DNA of 64,000 nucleotides from Mucilaginibacter geliditolerans (GTDB lineage Bacteria; Bacteroidota; Bacteroidia; Sphingobacteriales; Sphingobacteriaceae), in the NCBI RefSeq assembly GCF_014200495.1, contig NZ_JACHBY010000005.1:186001-250000 (forward strand). Reading direction: 5' to 3'. The notes below the pieces were generated by a model. It ran no database searches and was not told where the DNA came from. It was given only the letters and a program-made list of their open reading frames with translations. A program made the position numbers and the translations under genes. Below, one piece after another: positions 15,746 to 25,364 of this stretch (position 1 is the first letter of the stretch; each line of letters begins with the position of its first letter).

Positions 15746-16939
15746 TTAATTTTTTTCAACCGGATCGGCAATGCTGTATGCATTTCTGTTTGCCTTAACC
15801 AGCAACTTAATAGTAACAGGATATTTGTTTGAAAATTGAAATAGCGCGTTGATAACCGCGGCCGGTGCTGATGTATTTATCTGTGGTGTTGGGCTGGTAA
15901 TATCAACACCAATGCGGTGACCATCGTTACCAATGGTTTTGTAGGAATTAGGCACATAAGTCACGTAATTTGCACCTTTAACCAGCCACGGCGAAATAAA
16001 AATATGGTCGTACCAGGATTTTGCGCCGCCGCCTGTACCGCATGAGTTTGGTACAGTTGTCAGTGCCCTGGTTGTTGTTGTCAGTTCTGAGGCATAAGCG
16101 CTTGAATTATCTTCCCATTCTGCAGGGTATTTAACAGTTTGGTCGGGGTAAAACGGAGGGTCGCTCATACGTTTTGTGGAATCAGTTGAAGTAATTACAC
16201 TCTGATAGCCGGCTTCGTAACTATTGGCGGTATTAAAATCGCCCATGTTAATAAGGTTAGGGAAATAGGCAAACTTAGCGCGTAAGGTGGCCATATAATG
16301 CGAAACCTGCATATCGCGTATTGTACTTGGTGTGCCTGATTGGGTATGATTTACTACTACATATAAATAAGTGGTATCATGTGTAATAGCCAGGTTCGGG
16401 TCGTTATAGTATAATTTGTAAAGATCAAAATCAGTAGTATATAAATACAGGCTCTCTGTTTTTACATAGGTTAATTTCTGTTTGTTATAAAACAGTACCG
16501 ACATGTTACTGCCACCACTTGCATCGGTAGGGGTTGCAAAGGCGTAACGGCCGGGAAACACCGTATTAAGCACGCTGTCGGTAATATTATCGGCAAGGTT
16601 AGTAGGTAGGCCTGCTGATGGGGAAAAGGCATTCATTTTTTCACAGCTCATCAAATCGGGCTGTGCGTATTGAATAATTGTTCTGAAATAACCGTTTAAT
16701 GTTGTTGTGGTGCCCTGGCAATCATCGCCATAGCTTAATACATTGTAAGCCATTACATTTAAGGTGTCGGTTTTATCAACAGTATTTGCCAGCGGCGGGC
16801 CAGGCTTTGTTGTTACCGGGGGAGGTGTCACCGTAGTAGTGGTATCAGCTTTGGTAACCGGCTTAGTTGCCGTCGACTTTGAGCAGGATGCGAATAGAAA
16901 TATTCCGGCTGTTAAAACGGTTAATAATGTTGTTTTCAT
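15746..16939 (-). CDS. Lipoprotein of the endonuclease/exonuclease/phosphatase (EEP) superfamily
   Basis: The N-terminus ends in a lipobox (FLFASC), so the mature protein is probably lipid-anchored, followed by a Thr/Pro linker. The EEP fold is supported by NVMAYNVLSYG (strand 1 with Asn), a Glu in PDLMSCEKM, INMGDFNT (D-x-N) and a C-terminal DGHRIGVDI in place of the common SDHxP. Such enzymes cleave phosphodiesters in nucleic acids, phosphoinositides or sphingomyelin-like lipids. It begins 87 bp after the beta-helix gene, with a hairpin terminator in the gap, and is 11 bp from the metallophosphoesterase gene. Together these suggest a secreted phosphodiesterase plus phosphatase pair. Confidence 0.82.
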   Translation of the reverse strand: MKTTLLTVLTAGIFLFASCSKSTATKPVTKADTTTTVTPPPVTTKPGPPLANTVDKTDTLNVMAYNVLSYGDDCQGTTTTLNGYFRTIIQYAQPDLMSCEKMNAFSPSAGLPTNLADNITDSVLNTVFPGRYAFATPTDASGGSNMSVLFYNKQKLTYVKTESLYLYTTDFDLYKLYYNDPNLAITHDTTYLYVVVNHTQSGTPSTIRDMQVSHYMATLRAKFAYFPNLINMGDFNTANSYEAGYQSVITSTDSTKRMSDPPFYPDQTVKYPAEWEDNSSAYASELTTTTRALTTVPNSCGTGGGAKSWYDHIFISPWLVKGANYVTYVPNSYKTIGNDGHRIGVDITSPTPQINTSAPAAVINALFQFSNKYPVTIKLLVKANRNAYSIADPVEKN

Positions 16940-16975
16940 TCGGTTATTCAGTATATGTGTTAGGGGATTTAATAA

Positions 16976-17009
16976 ATAAAGGCAGTTACGTAATCGTAAC
17001 TGCCTTTAT
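16976..17009 (-). terminator. Hairpin between the beta-helix and EEP genes
   Basis: A perfect 15-bp stem (ATAAAGGCAGTTACG and complement) with a 4-nt loop is followed on the minus strand by a T-rich run. It probably ends or attenuates the receptor/beta-helix transcript before the EEP-phosphoesterase pair. Confidence 0.8.
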
Positions 17010-17026
17010 GCAATGTTTTTAAATTA

Positions 17027-18469
17027 TTAGTGTTGGTTACCTACACCACTTAACTGGTAGCAACCCATATCTCTTCCAGGCAATGTTATACCGCTTGAAC
17101 CAAAGTTAGGATCGACAGGTATACCTGTAGTTATAGGTTGGAAAGCTGTAGTTGTTCCTTTACCGGCAGCAGGTGAGCCACTTTGTAAATGGAAGTTATA
17201 AGCATCAACCGAACATTGGGTAACCCATGAACCAGCAGTTGCAGGCAATGGGAAGTTAACAAACATTGGGTCGTTTTTGCCAACTAATGAGCTACCGTCA
17301 TAAACTAAGCCAAAGGTATATGATGCACCTAAGAAAGCTGCCATGTTAGGGATATCGGTAGCTTGTGGATGTGTAACAACCGGCTGAGCTACGTTTGTAG
17401 GTACAAATTGACCAGCTATTGAAGCATTATCAGCATAATAGAAGTTGTAACCGTATGCAGTTTTAGTGATCACGTCAGAAGCACTGTAGGTTGTATCGGC
17501 TAAGTAAACCTTTGCACCACCCGGGCCACCTGCTATACGCACGCCGAAATCACAGTTAACGATAAGGTTGTTATATACTAATGCTCTTGAGTTGTTCTCA
17601 ATTTCAACTGAACCGCTTCTTGCACCGTAAACACCGTTGTTTCTGAAACCATCATTTACATATGTGTTGTTATACATGGTAAACTGGCATTCGCCTAATG
17701 TAGTACCGTCACTAGCTGTTTTTGTACCGTTGGTTGCACCGCCTATAATTAAGTTATAAGCCATGTTACCTATCGCACTGCCTTTAGCATTGAAACCATC
17801 ACCACCGTTGCTACCGCATTTTTCCATAGTGTTTCTCATAATATTATAGAAACCGCCATAAAAACGTGTTGCATCATCAGGTGAGCCGTACATCCATGAA
17901 TCCTCCATAATGAAAACACCGTTAGGGTTCATGAAGTATAAAATGTATTGGGCACCAACTTTTAATGAGTTAGAGTTAGGGAAAGGAAGCGCTTTTAAAG
18001 CAGCACCACCAAAATCAAGGTGAGTCCATTTAAGTACTACCAATTTGCTGGTTCCGCTGGCGTATATACCACCCCAGCCACCAACATAAGCCGAATCCTG
18101 GCCTACACTTGAAGAGCCAGTTGTTTTAACCCTGCGTGGGTCGGTAATAGTTACAGGTGCGTCTTTTGTACCAAGACTTACCAAATCACCATTTACAATA
18201 ATGTTTGCGCCATTGGTCATGTTAAGCTTAACACCTTTTTGTATTAAAAGCGTATCACCTGCATTAATGGTAATGTCGCCACCAATGGTGTAAGTTTGGT
18301 TTGCAAGGAATGTACCCTTGTAAGTTCCCGCTGGTAATGTTCCGGTGTTAGGAATTGCTTTACCTATCTGGATTTGTGGTACCGATACCACTGCTTTATC
18401 GCCGCTCTTGCTGCACGCTGCAAGCGCTAAAAGCGATATTCCTAATGTAAAAATTTGTAACTTTTTCAT
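17027..18469 (-). CDS. Right-handed beta-helix lipoprotein (module 1)
   Basis: A lipobox (ALAAC at about 15-19) indicates lipid anchoring. The body is a series of short beta-strand turns typical of right-handed parallel beta-helices: ILYFMNPNGVFIMEDSWMYG, NIMRNTMEKCGSNGGDGFN, ALVYNNLIVNCDFGVRIAG. It ends in a segment (YNFHLQSGSPAAGKGT) closely matched by the homologue at 40774-41967 (DFHLKTGSPAIGKGN). It follows the receptor gene by 57 bp, like its homologue follows its own receptor. The pair therefore probably works as a receptor with a surface-binding lipoprotein, in the manner of SusC/SusD. No catalytic lyase residues were identified, so binding is as likely as cleavage. Confidence 0.78.
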   Translation of the reverse strand: MKKLQIFTLGISLLALAACSKSGDKAVVSVPQIQIGKAIPNTGTLPAGTYKGTFLANQTYTIGGDITINAGDTLLIQKGVKLNMTNGANIIVNGDLVSLGTKDAPVTITDPRRVKTTGSSSVGQDSAYVGGWGGIYASGTSKLVVLKWTHLDFGGAALKALPFPNSNSLKVGAQYILYFMNPNGVFIMEDSWMYGSPDDATRFYGGFYNIMRNTMEKCGSNGGDGFNAKGSAIGNMAYNLIIGGATNGTKTASDGTTLGECQFTMYNNTYVNDGFRNNGVYGARSGSVEIENNSRALVYNNLIVNCDFGVRIAGGPGGAKVYLADTTYSASDVITKTAYGYNFYYADNASIAGQFVPTNVAQPVVTHPQATDIPNMAAFLGASYTFGLVYDGSSLVGKNDPMFVNFPLPATAGSWVTQCSVDAYNFHLQSGSPAAGKGTTTAFQPITTGIPVDPNFGSSGITLPGRDMGCYQLSGVGNQH

Positions 18470-18526
18470 AAAAAAATGATGAACTGAATAGTGTTTAATT
18501 AAATGTTATAGTTGTTGTTTTGGGGT

Positions 18527-21409
18527 TTAAAAATTGTATTTAACACCCAGGTTGTAGCGTGCGTAAAACTGATCGTACTGAACAGTGGTATATGCCGCGC
18601 TTTCCTGGTGCTGGTATTTGGCTATGCCTGAATAGTTATAGGTATTATTTTGCTTGATGATCAATTCGTAAGGGGTATTTAAAAGGTTATTGGCTTTAGC
18701 ATAGATGATGAAGTGGCGGCCGATCTTCTTCTGTGCAGAAGCATCAAGGTAAGTCGATGGTCTTTCCCAGGTATCAAGCCCGTAATAGTTTGATACAGCT
18801 TCGATACGCTCGCCGATATAGGATAGAGACAACTGCGCGTCTAAACCAAGGTGCAGGTCTTTATACAATAATGATGCATTACCTATATTGGCTGCCTGGC
18901 CCTGTAATGGCCTGGTTTGATTACGCTGGGTAACTACGCCATCAAGTACAACGCTTTTTGGCGTGGTGATCTGTGAGTTGGTATAAGTATAGTTTATTGA
19001 CGCGCCTATGTTACCGAAGAATTTCTTAGCATCAAGTTCAGCACCGTAATTTTGGGCATTACCAAAGTTGGTAGGGGTAAGATACAAACTTGCTCCTCCG
19101 TTTGCCTGTTCAAGTACGGTTTCAATTGGGTTAATAAGCTGTTTGTAAAACCCACCCAACATAAAGGCATCAAATACACCAGGGAAAAACTCATATCTTA
19201 TATCATAGTTATTAATAACGGTATGTTGTAAATATGGGTTCCCAATATGTCCGTAAGTTTCATCAGCAGTTTGATCCGGATAAGGGATAAGGTCAGCAAA
19301 TGCCGGGCGCAGAATTGATTTGTAATATGATGCCCTTAAAGCCTGCTCATCTGTAAGCGCGTATTTAACGTTAACGCTTGGCAAATAATCAGTATAGGTT
19401 ATGGTTGCTGTTTTGCCCGGGAAAGTTACCGGCAGCTGCGAGATATAATACTGGTAAGTATGTTCGCCTCTTACCCCGGCAATTACATCCAGCTTGTCGC
19501 TGATATAATATTTCACCATAGCGTAGGCGCCCTGTATATTTTCAGTAAATGTGTAAACACCGGGATCGGTAGCTGAAGAACCTTTTGCATTTACGGTATC
19601 GGCACCCACAAACATGAATTTTGCATTAGGGATGGTGGTATATGTTTCAGGTACACCGTTAACTATTGTATTGGGTAAATTATAGCTGTCTACAAAGTTG
19701 TCGCGTGTTTTATGCCTGAGCATGCCACCTGCTGAGAACTGGGCATCGCGGCCAAATATTTTTACATTATAGTGCAGGTTTAAATAGGCCGAAAGGTCCT
19801 TATCAGTATTATGCATCCATATCCTTGATTCGTTTTGAACCAGTGTAGGGCCGTTGGTTATGCCGTCAGCAACTGAAACGTTAGGCTCATTTGGGTTACC
19901 GGTAGGCTGGCTGGTTGTTGATGTTGGGCTAGTGCCGTATTGTGTGTCAAATTCCGCATCGTCAGGTAGTTTATGCGTAGCCTGTGAAGTGGAGACTGTC
20001 CAGTCAAATGAAAACGGATTGCTTATTTTGTGCTTGCCACCGAGGGTTATATTATAGATATTCTGAAGATCCGACCTGGTTTCGGTTAAATTATCAACAG
20101 AAAAAGTACCGCGATAACCTTGATAAGTATAGCCACCATAAGTGTCCTGCTGAGTTTGGCGTACCCTGTATTGGTTTAATGCAAGATAAGTGGCAAATAA
20201 GTTAATGGTATTGTTAGGGTCAAATTTATAATCGAGAGATGCGATAGCGCCTACACGTTGCAATTGCGTTGAATACTGGCGGTTATAAGAGCTTTGAAAA
20301 GCAGTTTCCTGATTTTGACCGCTGTTACCTACCGGTGGGCCTACAGTGTTGGTTTGTACCACGGTAAAGCTGTTGTCGCCCTGGTACAGGTTTTGGTAAC
20401 TGCCTGAGAAAAGCACACCCAGCTTATTGTTCAAATAACGATTACCTATGGTTAAGCTTGCATCCAAATTTGGGGCGGGGTTTGCTGTTTTGGTAATCAA
20501 ATTTTGATAAGGAAAATCCGCCGGGGTCGCTATACCTCCCGGATTTATTTCGCCCGGTGCTTTACTGTTTACCGTACTGCGGTCGAAACTTGCAAAAGGC
20601 CTGTCGAAAAATATCTGGCTGTAGCCTGTACCTACCTCGCCGTCTATCCTTAATCCGTTAGGAGCGGTTTTCATTACCAGGTTTACTACACCACCTGATG
20701 CATCACCTTCCATATCAGGGGTAAGTGTTTTGTATATATCTATCCTGTCAACTAATCCGGCAGGGAAAATATCCAGCGGTACATACCTGTTTTTGTTGTC
20801 GGGGCTTGGGATCTTGATGCCGTTTATCAAGGTGGTATTGTATTGTTTATCCATACCACGGATGATCACGTGTTGCGCATCGCCTGTACTGCTTCTGTCA
20901 ACAGATATACCTGACACACGTGCAAGTACATTTGATACCAGCACATCCGGAGAAATAGCGATACTCTGGGCCGATACTACATTGATAGTATTATTGGAGT
21001 TCTTTTCATCGCTCCTTGCTGCCCTGTCGCTACCCCTGTTTGCATGTTCGGTAACAGATACTTCAGTAAGGGCGGTGGCATTATCAGCCATGGCAATGTT
21101 TAATACGGCTGTATTTTCTTTGGTTACCTCAACCGTATAATCCTGGGTTGTTTTGTAGCCTATAAAGCTTACATGCAGTTTGTAAACTCCGGCGGGTACG
21201 TTTTTAAACGTATAAACTCCATCCAGTTTAACGGTGGTGTTCTCTCTGAAACTAATATTTTCGATATGAACGGTAGCGCCAACAAGCGTTTCTCCGTTTT
21301 TCGCGTCGGAAACGTTCCCTTTAAGAATTTGAGCAGATGCCGAAAAGTAAAAGCCGGTGAATAGAAAGAATAATATTAAACAGCGTTTTTTTTGTAGAAG
21401 TATTTTCAT
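18527..21409 (-). CDS. TonB-dependent receptor (module 1)
   Basis: The ATG at 21409 is preferred to a TTG two codons upstream. After a signal peptide (ending SASAQ) there is a carboxypeptidase-like domain (LKGNVSDAKNGETLVGATVHI), then a plug with NVLARVSGISVDR, VIIRGMDKQYNTTLINGIKIPSP and DMEGDASGGVVNLV, then a large barrel ending in YNLGVKYNF with a terminal Phe. This plug type belongs to a receptor family separate from SusC. The protein is a clear paralogue of the receptor at 38032-40752. It should import a ligand across the outer membrane with TonB energy. Gene context with phosphoesterases suggests an organophosphate or a product of it. Confidence 0.9.
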   Translation of the reverse strand: MKILLQKKRCLILFFLFTGFYFSASAQILKGNVSDAKNGETLVGATVHIENISFRENTTVKLDGVYTFKNVPAGVYKLHVSFIGYKTTQDYTVEVTKENTAVLNIAMADNATALTEVSVTEHANRGSDRAARSDEKNSNNTINVVSAQSIAISPDVLVSNVLARVSGISVDRSSTGDAQHVIIRGMDKQYNTTLINGIKIPSPDNKNRYVPLDIFPAGLVDRIDIYKTLTPDMEGDASGGVVNLVMKTAPNGLRIDGEVGTGYSQIFFDRPFASFDRSTVNSKAPGEINPGGIATPADFPYQNLITKTANPAPNLDASLTIGNRYLNNKLGVLFSGSYQNLYQGDNSFTVVQTNTVGPPVGNSGQNQETAFQSSYNRQYSTQLQRVGAIASLDYKFDPNNTINLFATYLALNQYRVRQTQQDTYGGYTYQGYRGTFSVDNLTETRSDLQNIYNITLGGKHKISNPFSFDWTVSTSQATHKLPDDAEFDTQYGTSPTSTTSQPTGNPNEPNVSVADGITNGPTLVQNESRIWMHNTDKDLSAYLNLHYNVKIFGRDAQFSAGGMLRHKTRDNFVDSYNLPNTIVNGVPETYTTIPNAKFMFVGADTVNAKGSSATDPGVYTFTENIQGAYAMVKYYISDKLDVIAGVRGEHTYQYYISQLPVTFPGKTATITYTDYLPSVNVKYALTDEQALRASYYKSILRPAFADLIPYPDQTADETYGHIGNPYLQHTVINNYDIRYEFFPGVFDAFMLGGFYKQLINPIETVLEQANGGASLYLTPTNFGNAQNYGAELDAKKFFGNIGASINYTYTNSQITTPKSVVLDGVVTQRNQTRPLQGQAANIGNASLLYKDLHLGLDAQLSLSYIGERIEAVSNYYGLDTWERPSTYLDASAQKKIGRHFIIYAKANNLLNTPYELIIKQNNTYNYSGIAKYQHQESAAYTTVQYDQFYARYNLGVKYNF

Positions 21410-21823
21410 GAACAAGGGGATTTTTAATGCAGATGATCGCCATCTTTTGTTGATTTATCTGCAAAAACACCCTTTAATTCTGTGTGAATTCTGAATTTTC
21501 TACCAATTTGTGTTTTGTTAACACAATGATTTTTTTATGTTAACACCGGAGAGAAAAAACGACCAAATGTTGTGGTTTTGTTTATAATTTATTAACATAA
21601 AATTTCCCTTTTTGCATTCAGAATTTACGAAAATTCTCAAAAACAAAATTTATTTTTTGCTGTACTAACAGCCCTGTATCGTATAAGGAAATAGCCCGTT
21701 TCTTTATGCGATAAAATCCCTCAAAATATTGAATGCCAGTGTTTAAGATATTATAAAAATACAAAGGCCATCCCAACGGGGATGGCCTTTGTACATTGAA
21801 CCTAAATAGATGCTAAGCGCTTA
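21410..21823. other. Intergenic region: terminator, receptor promoter and ATTCAGAAT-type sites
   Basis: No gene is seen. The region holds the sulfatase-operon terminator near its right end and the promoter region of the module 1 receptor (transcribed leftwards). Two ATTCAGAATT-type sites occur at 21487-21497 (AATTCTGAATT, a palindrome around one base) and 21616-21625. Two copies of GTTAACAC lie at about 21517-21524 and 21539-21546. These are candidate regulator-binding sites only. Confidence 0.5.
21760..21793 (-). terminator. Terminator of the sulfatase operon
   Basis: A perfect 15-bp stem (TACAAAGGCCATCCC and complement) with an AACG loop lies 30 bp after the last sulfatase stop codon on the minus strand. 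Confidence 0.85.
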
Positions 21824-23449
21824 CTATTGCCCTATTTTAATATCAACCGCCGATTTTGGTTTGATCAAATTAAAATCAAGCACCACGTTGTTTTCATTTA
21901 CCCAGGTGAGGTATTCCAATGAAAGTTTTTTCACAACATCGGGATATTTTGCAGCGAGGTTAGTAGTTTCACCACGATCGACATCAAGGTCATATAACTC
22001 CCACTGATTGGTTGGGAATGCGGATACCAGTTTCCATTTGCCTTCGCGCATGGCCCGGTTACCCCAAAGCTCCCAGAATAATGGTTTATCGCGATTGATG
22101 GGCTCGCCTTTAAAGAATAAGCCGGTTAAGCTTTTGCCGATGAGCGGATTGATCTTATGCCCGTTATAAACCGCCGGGTATTTTGCACCGGCAAGATCAT
22201 AAAAGGTAGGGGCAAGGTCAACCAAATGCGCTGTACCTGTGGCAATAGTATTTGGTTTTATTTTACCCGGGAACCATGCGATCAATGGTGAGCTCATACC
22301 ACCTTCATATAATGCGCCTTTAAATGAACGCAGTGGGGAATTGGAAACAAACGACCAGTTTTTGCCCTGCGACTCAAATGAACCTGATGTGCCAACCGGC
22401 CCTAAGTTGCGGGCGGCATGTACCTTGCCATGTGCCACATCTTCGGCAGGCGCACCGTTGTCTGATATAAATACGATGAGTGTGTTATCATCTTTTTTTA
22501 TTTTCTTCAATTCCTCCAGCACTTTGCCAACATTCTGGTCCATGCGGTCAACCATAGCGGCATATACTTCCATTTTAGATTTCCACAGCTGCTGCTCATC
22601 ATAGGTGAGGTTATCCCAGTTTGGTACTTCAGCATCACGCAGAGCAATGGTTTGCGAAGGATCACGGATACCCAGCTCAACCTGCTTTTTAATACGTTCC
22701 TTACGCAGCGAATCCCAACCGATATTGTACCTGCCTTTGTATTTGGCAATATCCTCCGGCAAGGCCTGTAACGGCCAGTGCGGCGCGTTAAAAGTTAGGT
22801 AAAGGAAGAATGGCTTATCGCTTTTGCTTTGTTCATCCAGGTATTTAACGGCATGGTCGCCTATTTCATCGGTCATGTAATAACTGTCATCCGGTTTATG
22901 CCAGCGTTTGTTATTTTCTTCAATTATTACCGGGTATTTGCCACCGCCCAAAGGCATGTAGCTTGTATTAAAATAGTTTGCAGCGCCACCGATGATACCG
23001 AAGAATTTGTCAAATCCACGCTGATTTGGCCAGCCCAGACTATCATTACCCACGTGCCATTTTCCCGACATGAGCGTACTGTAACCGTCTTGTTTCAATA
23101 CCTCGGCCAGCGTTACCGATTCTCTATTCAAATAACCCTGATATGCAGGTAAGCCTAAATCAACATCAAAATAACCGATGCCAGCTTTGTGCTGATCCTG
23201 CCCGGTTAGGATAGATGAGCGTGTTGGCGCACAAATGGCATTATTGTAAAACTCTTTTAGGCGCAAACCCTGCGCTGCCAGCCTGTCGAGATTGGGTGTA
23301 TGTATTTCTGATCCATAGGAACCCAAATCAGAATAGCCCATGTCATCAACCACAATAAGGATGATGTTTGGCTTTTTGCCTTGGGCATATAACTGCTGCT
23401 GTACCATTATGGCCAGCAGCAGTATAAGTGCGATTTTAATTTTCTTCAT
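21824..23449 (-). CDS. Secreted arylsulfatase-like sulfatase (Cys-type), last gene of operon
   Basis: A signal peptide (1-23) precedes a type I sulfatase: metal-binding VVDDMGYSDLG (Asp35/36), the formylglycine site CAPTRSSILTG with Cys73, LMSGKWHVG with Lys/His, and SDNGAP with Asp/Asn ligands. Cys73 must be oxidised to formylglycine by a maturase encoded elsewhere. The enzyme should remove sulfate esters from an organic substrate in the periplasm or at the surface. The gene starts 2 bp after the stop of the upstream sulfatase, a strong operon signature. Substrate (sulfated glycan or aryl sulfate) cannot be decided; the length of 541 residues is usual. Confidence 0.92.
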   Translation of the reverse strand: MKKIKIALILLLAIMVQQQLYAQGKKPNIILIVVDDMGYSDLGSYGSEIHTPNLDRLAAQGLRLKEFYNNAICAPTRSSILTGQDQHKAGIGYFDVDLGLPAYQGYLNRESVTLAEVLKQDGYSTLMSGKWHVGNDSLGWPNQRGFDKFFGIIGGAANYFNTSYMPLGGGKYPVIIEENNKRWHKPDDSYYMTDEIGDHAVKYLDEQSKSDKPFFLYLTFNAPHWPLQALPEDIAKYKGRYNIGWDSLRKERIKKQVELGIRDPSQTIALRDAEVPNWDNLTYDEQQLWKSKMEVYAAMVDRMDQNVGKVLEELKKIKKDDNTLIVFISDNGAPAEDVAHGKVHAARNLGPVGTSGSFESQGKNWSFVSNSPLRSFKGALYEGGMSSPLIAWFPGKIKPNTIATGTAHLVDLAPTFYDLAGAKYPAVYNGHKINPLIGKSLTGLFFKGEPINRDKPLFWELWGNRAMREGKWKLVSAFPTNQWELYDLDVDRGETTNLAAKYPDVVKKLSLEYLTWVNENNVVLDFNLIKPKSAVDIKIGQ

Positions 23450-23451
23450 TA

Positions 23452-25338
23452 CTATTGATTATCTTGAGCGGCCTTTTTTATGCCTTCAGTTAATGATTTC
23501 GGTGCATCTGCTGTTCTGTGGATCCTGCGTTTGATCACATCGTCCCAATCAATCAACGGATACAGGTTGTTATTTTTAGCCTGGGCATCAAACAGGTCCT
23601 GTAACTCTTTTAATTTCTCCGGATATTTTTTAGCCAGGTCAATGCGCTCGTTAAAGTCTGAGTTCAGGTCATAAAGTTCCCAGGTATCAGTACTGAAACC
23701 GCTTGACGGTGCAGGCTGGTTTGCACCTGCTTTAGCCAGATCGGTAAAATCAGGATGGTGGTAAACTTCTGCTTTCCAACCGTCTTTATAAATAGACCTT
23801 GATCCGAAAATATAATAGTACTGCACATGGTGTTGTGACGGTGCATCAGGATGATCAAAAGAATAAACCAGCGAAGTACCTTGTATGGTATCCTGTTTAA
23901 TTCCCCTGATATATTCGGGAGCATTAATGCCCAGGAATTCCAGCGTAGTTGGCAGCAGGTCAATAACGTGGCCATATTGCGTACGTATAGTACCCTTGTC
24001 TTTTATTCCTTTCGGATAGAAAACGATCAGCGGGTTACGTGTACCACCTTCGGAGTTTGCATCCTGTTTCCAGTATTTAAATGGTGTGTTTGCAGCCTGT
24101 GCCCAGCCCAGCGGGTAATTGCCTTCTACAGCATCGGGAGTGCCTATTTCACCTATTTTAGCCAGGTTATATTTTAAGTTTGCTTCTTCAGAAAGCGGTG
24201 AACTGAACAGTTGCCTGTCAATATCGCCATTGGCGGTTCCTTCTTTACTTGCGCCATTATCACCAATAACAACATAAATCAAGGTGTTATCCAACTGGCC
24301 GCTTTCTTTCAGGTAATTGATCAAACGTCCAACTTCATGATCGGTATAGGTTAAATAACCTGCATATACCTCCATAAAACGGGCGTACAATTTTTTCTCA
24401 TCTGCCGAAAGGCTGTTCCATGCTTTAATGCTTGGGTTACGGGCCGGTAACACCGCGTTAGCAGGTATAATGCCCAGCTTTTTCTGCCTTGCAAAAACTT
24501 CTTCTCTGAACGCGTCCCAGCCAGCATCAAACTTGCCTACATACTGGTCGCTCCACTCTTTTGATACCTGGTGAGGCGCGTGTGTGGCACCAGGTGCATA
24601 GTACAGGAAGAAAGGTTTATCAGGCGCTACCTTATGCTGACGGGTAAGATAGAAAATAGCCTTATCGGTGATCTGCTCATTTAAATGGCGGCCATCGGGA
24701 GTTGCGTGGGCATTATCTTCAACCAGATCAGGTTTGTACTGGTCTGTTTGTGAGCCCAGGAAACCGAAGTTATGGTCGAAGCCCTTTCCGCTTGGCCAGC
24801 GGTCGAACGGTCCTGCATCAGTTGCATCCTCATCAGGCGTTAAGCCGTATTTACCAACCTGGAAGGTGTTATAGCCATTCTCACGCAAAATCTCGGCTAT
24901 GGTACCTTTATCCGAAGGGATGCGGCCATCCCAACCAGGGAAACCAGCCGACAGCACCGTATGCGCAAAGCCGGCCATGTGTACCCTTGACGAGTTCCGC
25001 CCGGTTAACAAAGCCGCACGGGTAGGGGCGCAAATTGCAGTGGTGTGAAAGTTGGTATAACGCAGACCGTTGTTTGCTAAACTATCAAACGTAGGCGTGC
25101 GTATCACACCGCCAAAGGTGCTCGATGCACCGAAGCCCACATCATCCAGCAAAATCCAGATAACGTTTGGCGCTCCTTTTGGCGCTTTGATGGGCGGCGT
25201 CCATGCTTCTTTTGATTCGGCCAGCGTTTTGCCGATCACCCCCTGAAAGGGTTGCTGTTGCTGCGTTATGTTTTGTGCCTGTGCCTGCTGCAGCGCGGCC
25301 CCTGCCAGCAGCAGGGAGGCAATAATTGTTTTCTTCAT
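23452..25338 (-). CDS. Secreted arylsulfatase, long AtsA-like type
   Basis: A signal peptide (1-22) is followed by an N-terminal extension (FQGVIGKTLAESKEAWTPPIKAPKGAP) characteristic of long bacterial arylsulfatases. Core motifs are ILLDDVGFGASSTFGG (Asp65/66), the active-site CAPTRAALLTG with Cys103, and VIGDNGASKEG. It is a paralogue of the next-upstream sulfatase, sharing TPTFDSLANNGLRYTNFHTT and WAQAANTPF, but lacks that protein's C-terminal sandwich. Removal of sulfate from aromatic or glycan esters is expected after formylglycine formation at Cys103. It is separated by 26 bp from the preceding sulfatase and 2 bp from the following one. Confidence 0.93.
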   Translation of the reverse strand: MKKTIIASLLLAGAALQQAQAQNITQQQQPFQGVIGKTLAESKEAWTPPIKAPKGAPNVIWILLDDVGFGASSTFGGVIRTPTFDSLANNGLRYTNFHTTAICAPTRAALLTGRNSSRVHMAGFAHTVLSAGFPGWDGRIPSDKGTIAEILRENGYNTFQVGKYGLTPDEDATDAGPFDRWPSGKGFDHNFGFLGSQTDQYKPDLVEDNAHATPDGRHLNEQITDKAIFYLTRQHKVAPDKPFFLYYAPGATHAPHQVSKEWSDQYVGKFDAGWDAFREEVFARQKKLGIIPANAVLPARNPSIKAWNSLSADEKKLYARFMEVYAGYLTYTDHEVGRLINYLKESGQLDNTLIYVVIGDNGASKEGTANGDIDRQLFSSPLSEEANLKYNLAKIGEIGTPDAVEGNYPLGWAQAANTPFKYWKQDANSEGGTRNPLIVFYPKGIKDKGTIRTQYGHVIDLLPTTLEFLGINAPEYIRGIKQDTIQGTSLVYSFDHPDAPSQHHVQYYYIFGSRSIYKDGWKAEVYHHPDFTDLAKAGANQPAPSSGFSTDTWELYDLNSDFNERIDLAKKYPEKLKELQDLFDAQAKNNNLYPLIDWDDVIKRRIHRTADAPKSLTEGIKKAAQDNQ

Positions 25339-25364
25339 TTGTCTTTGAGTGGTTTTATATTGAT

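Noticed and set aside
17027..18469. Beta-helix lipoprotein as a pectate lyase
   Set aside because: The fold is similar, but I could not identify lyase catalytic or calcium-binding residues, and the gene context is phosphoesterases rather than pectin enzymes.
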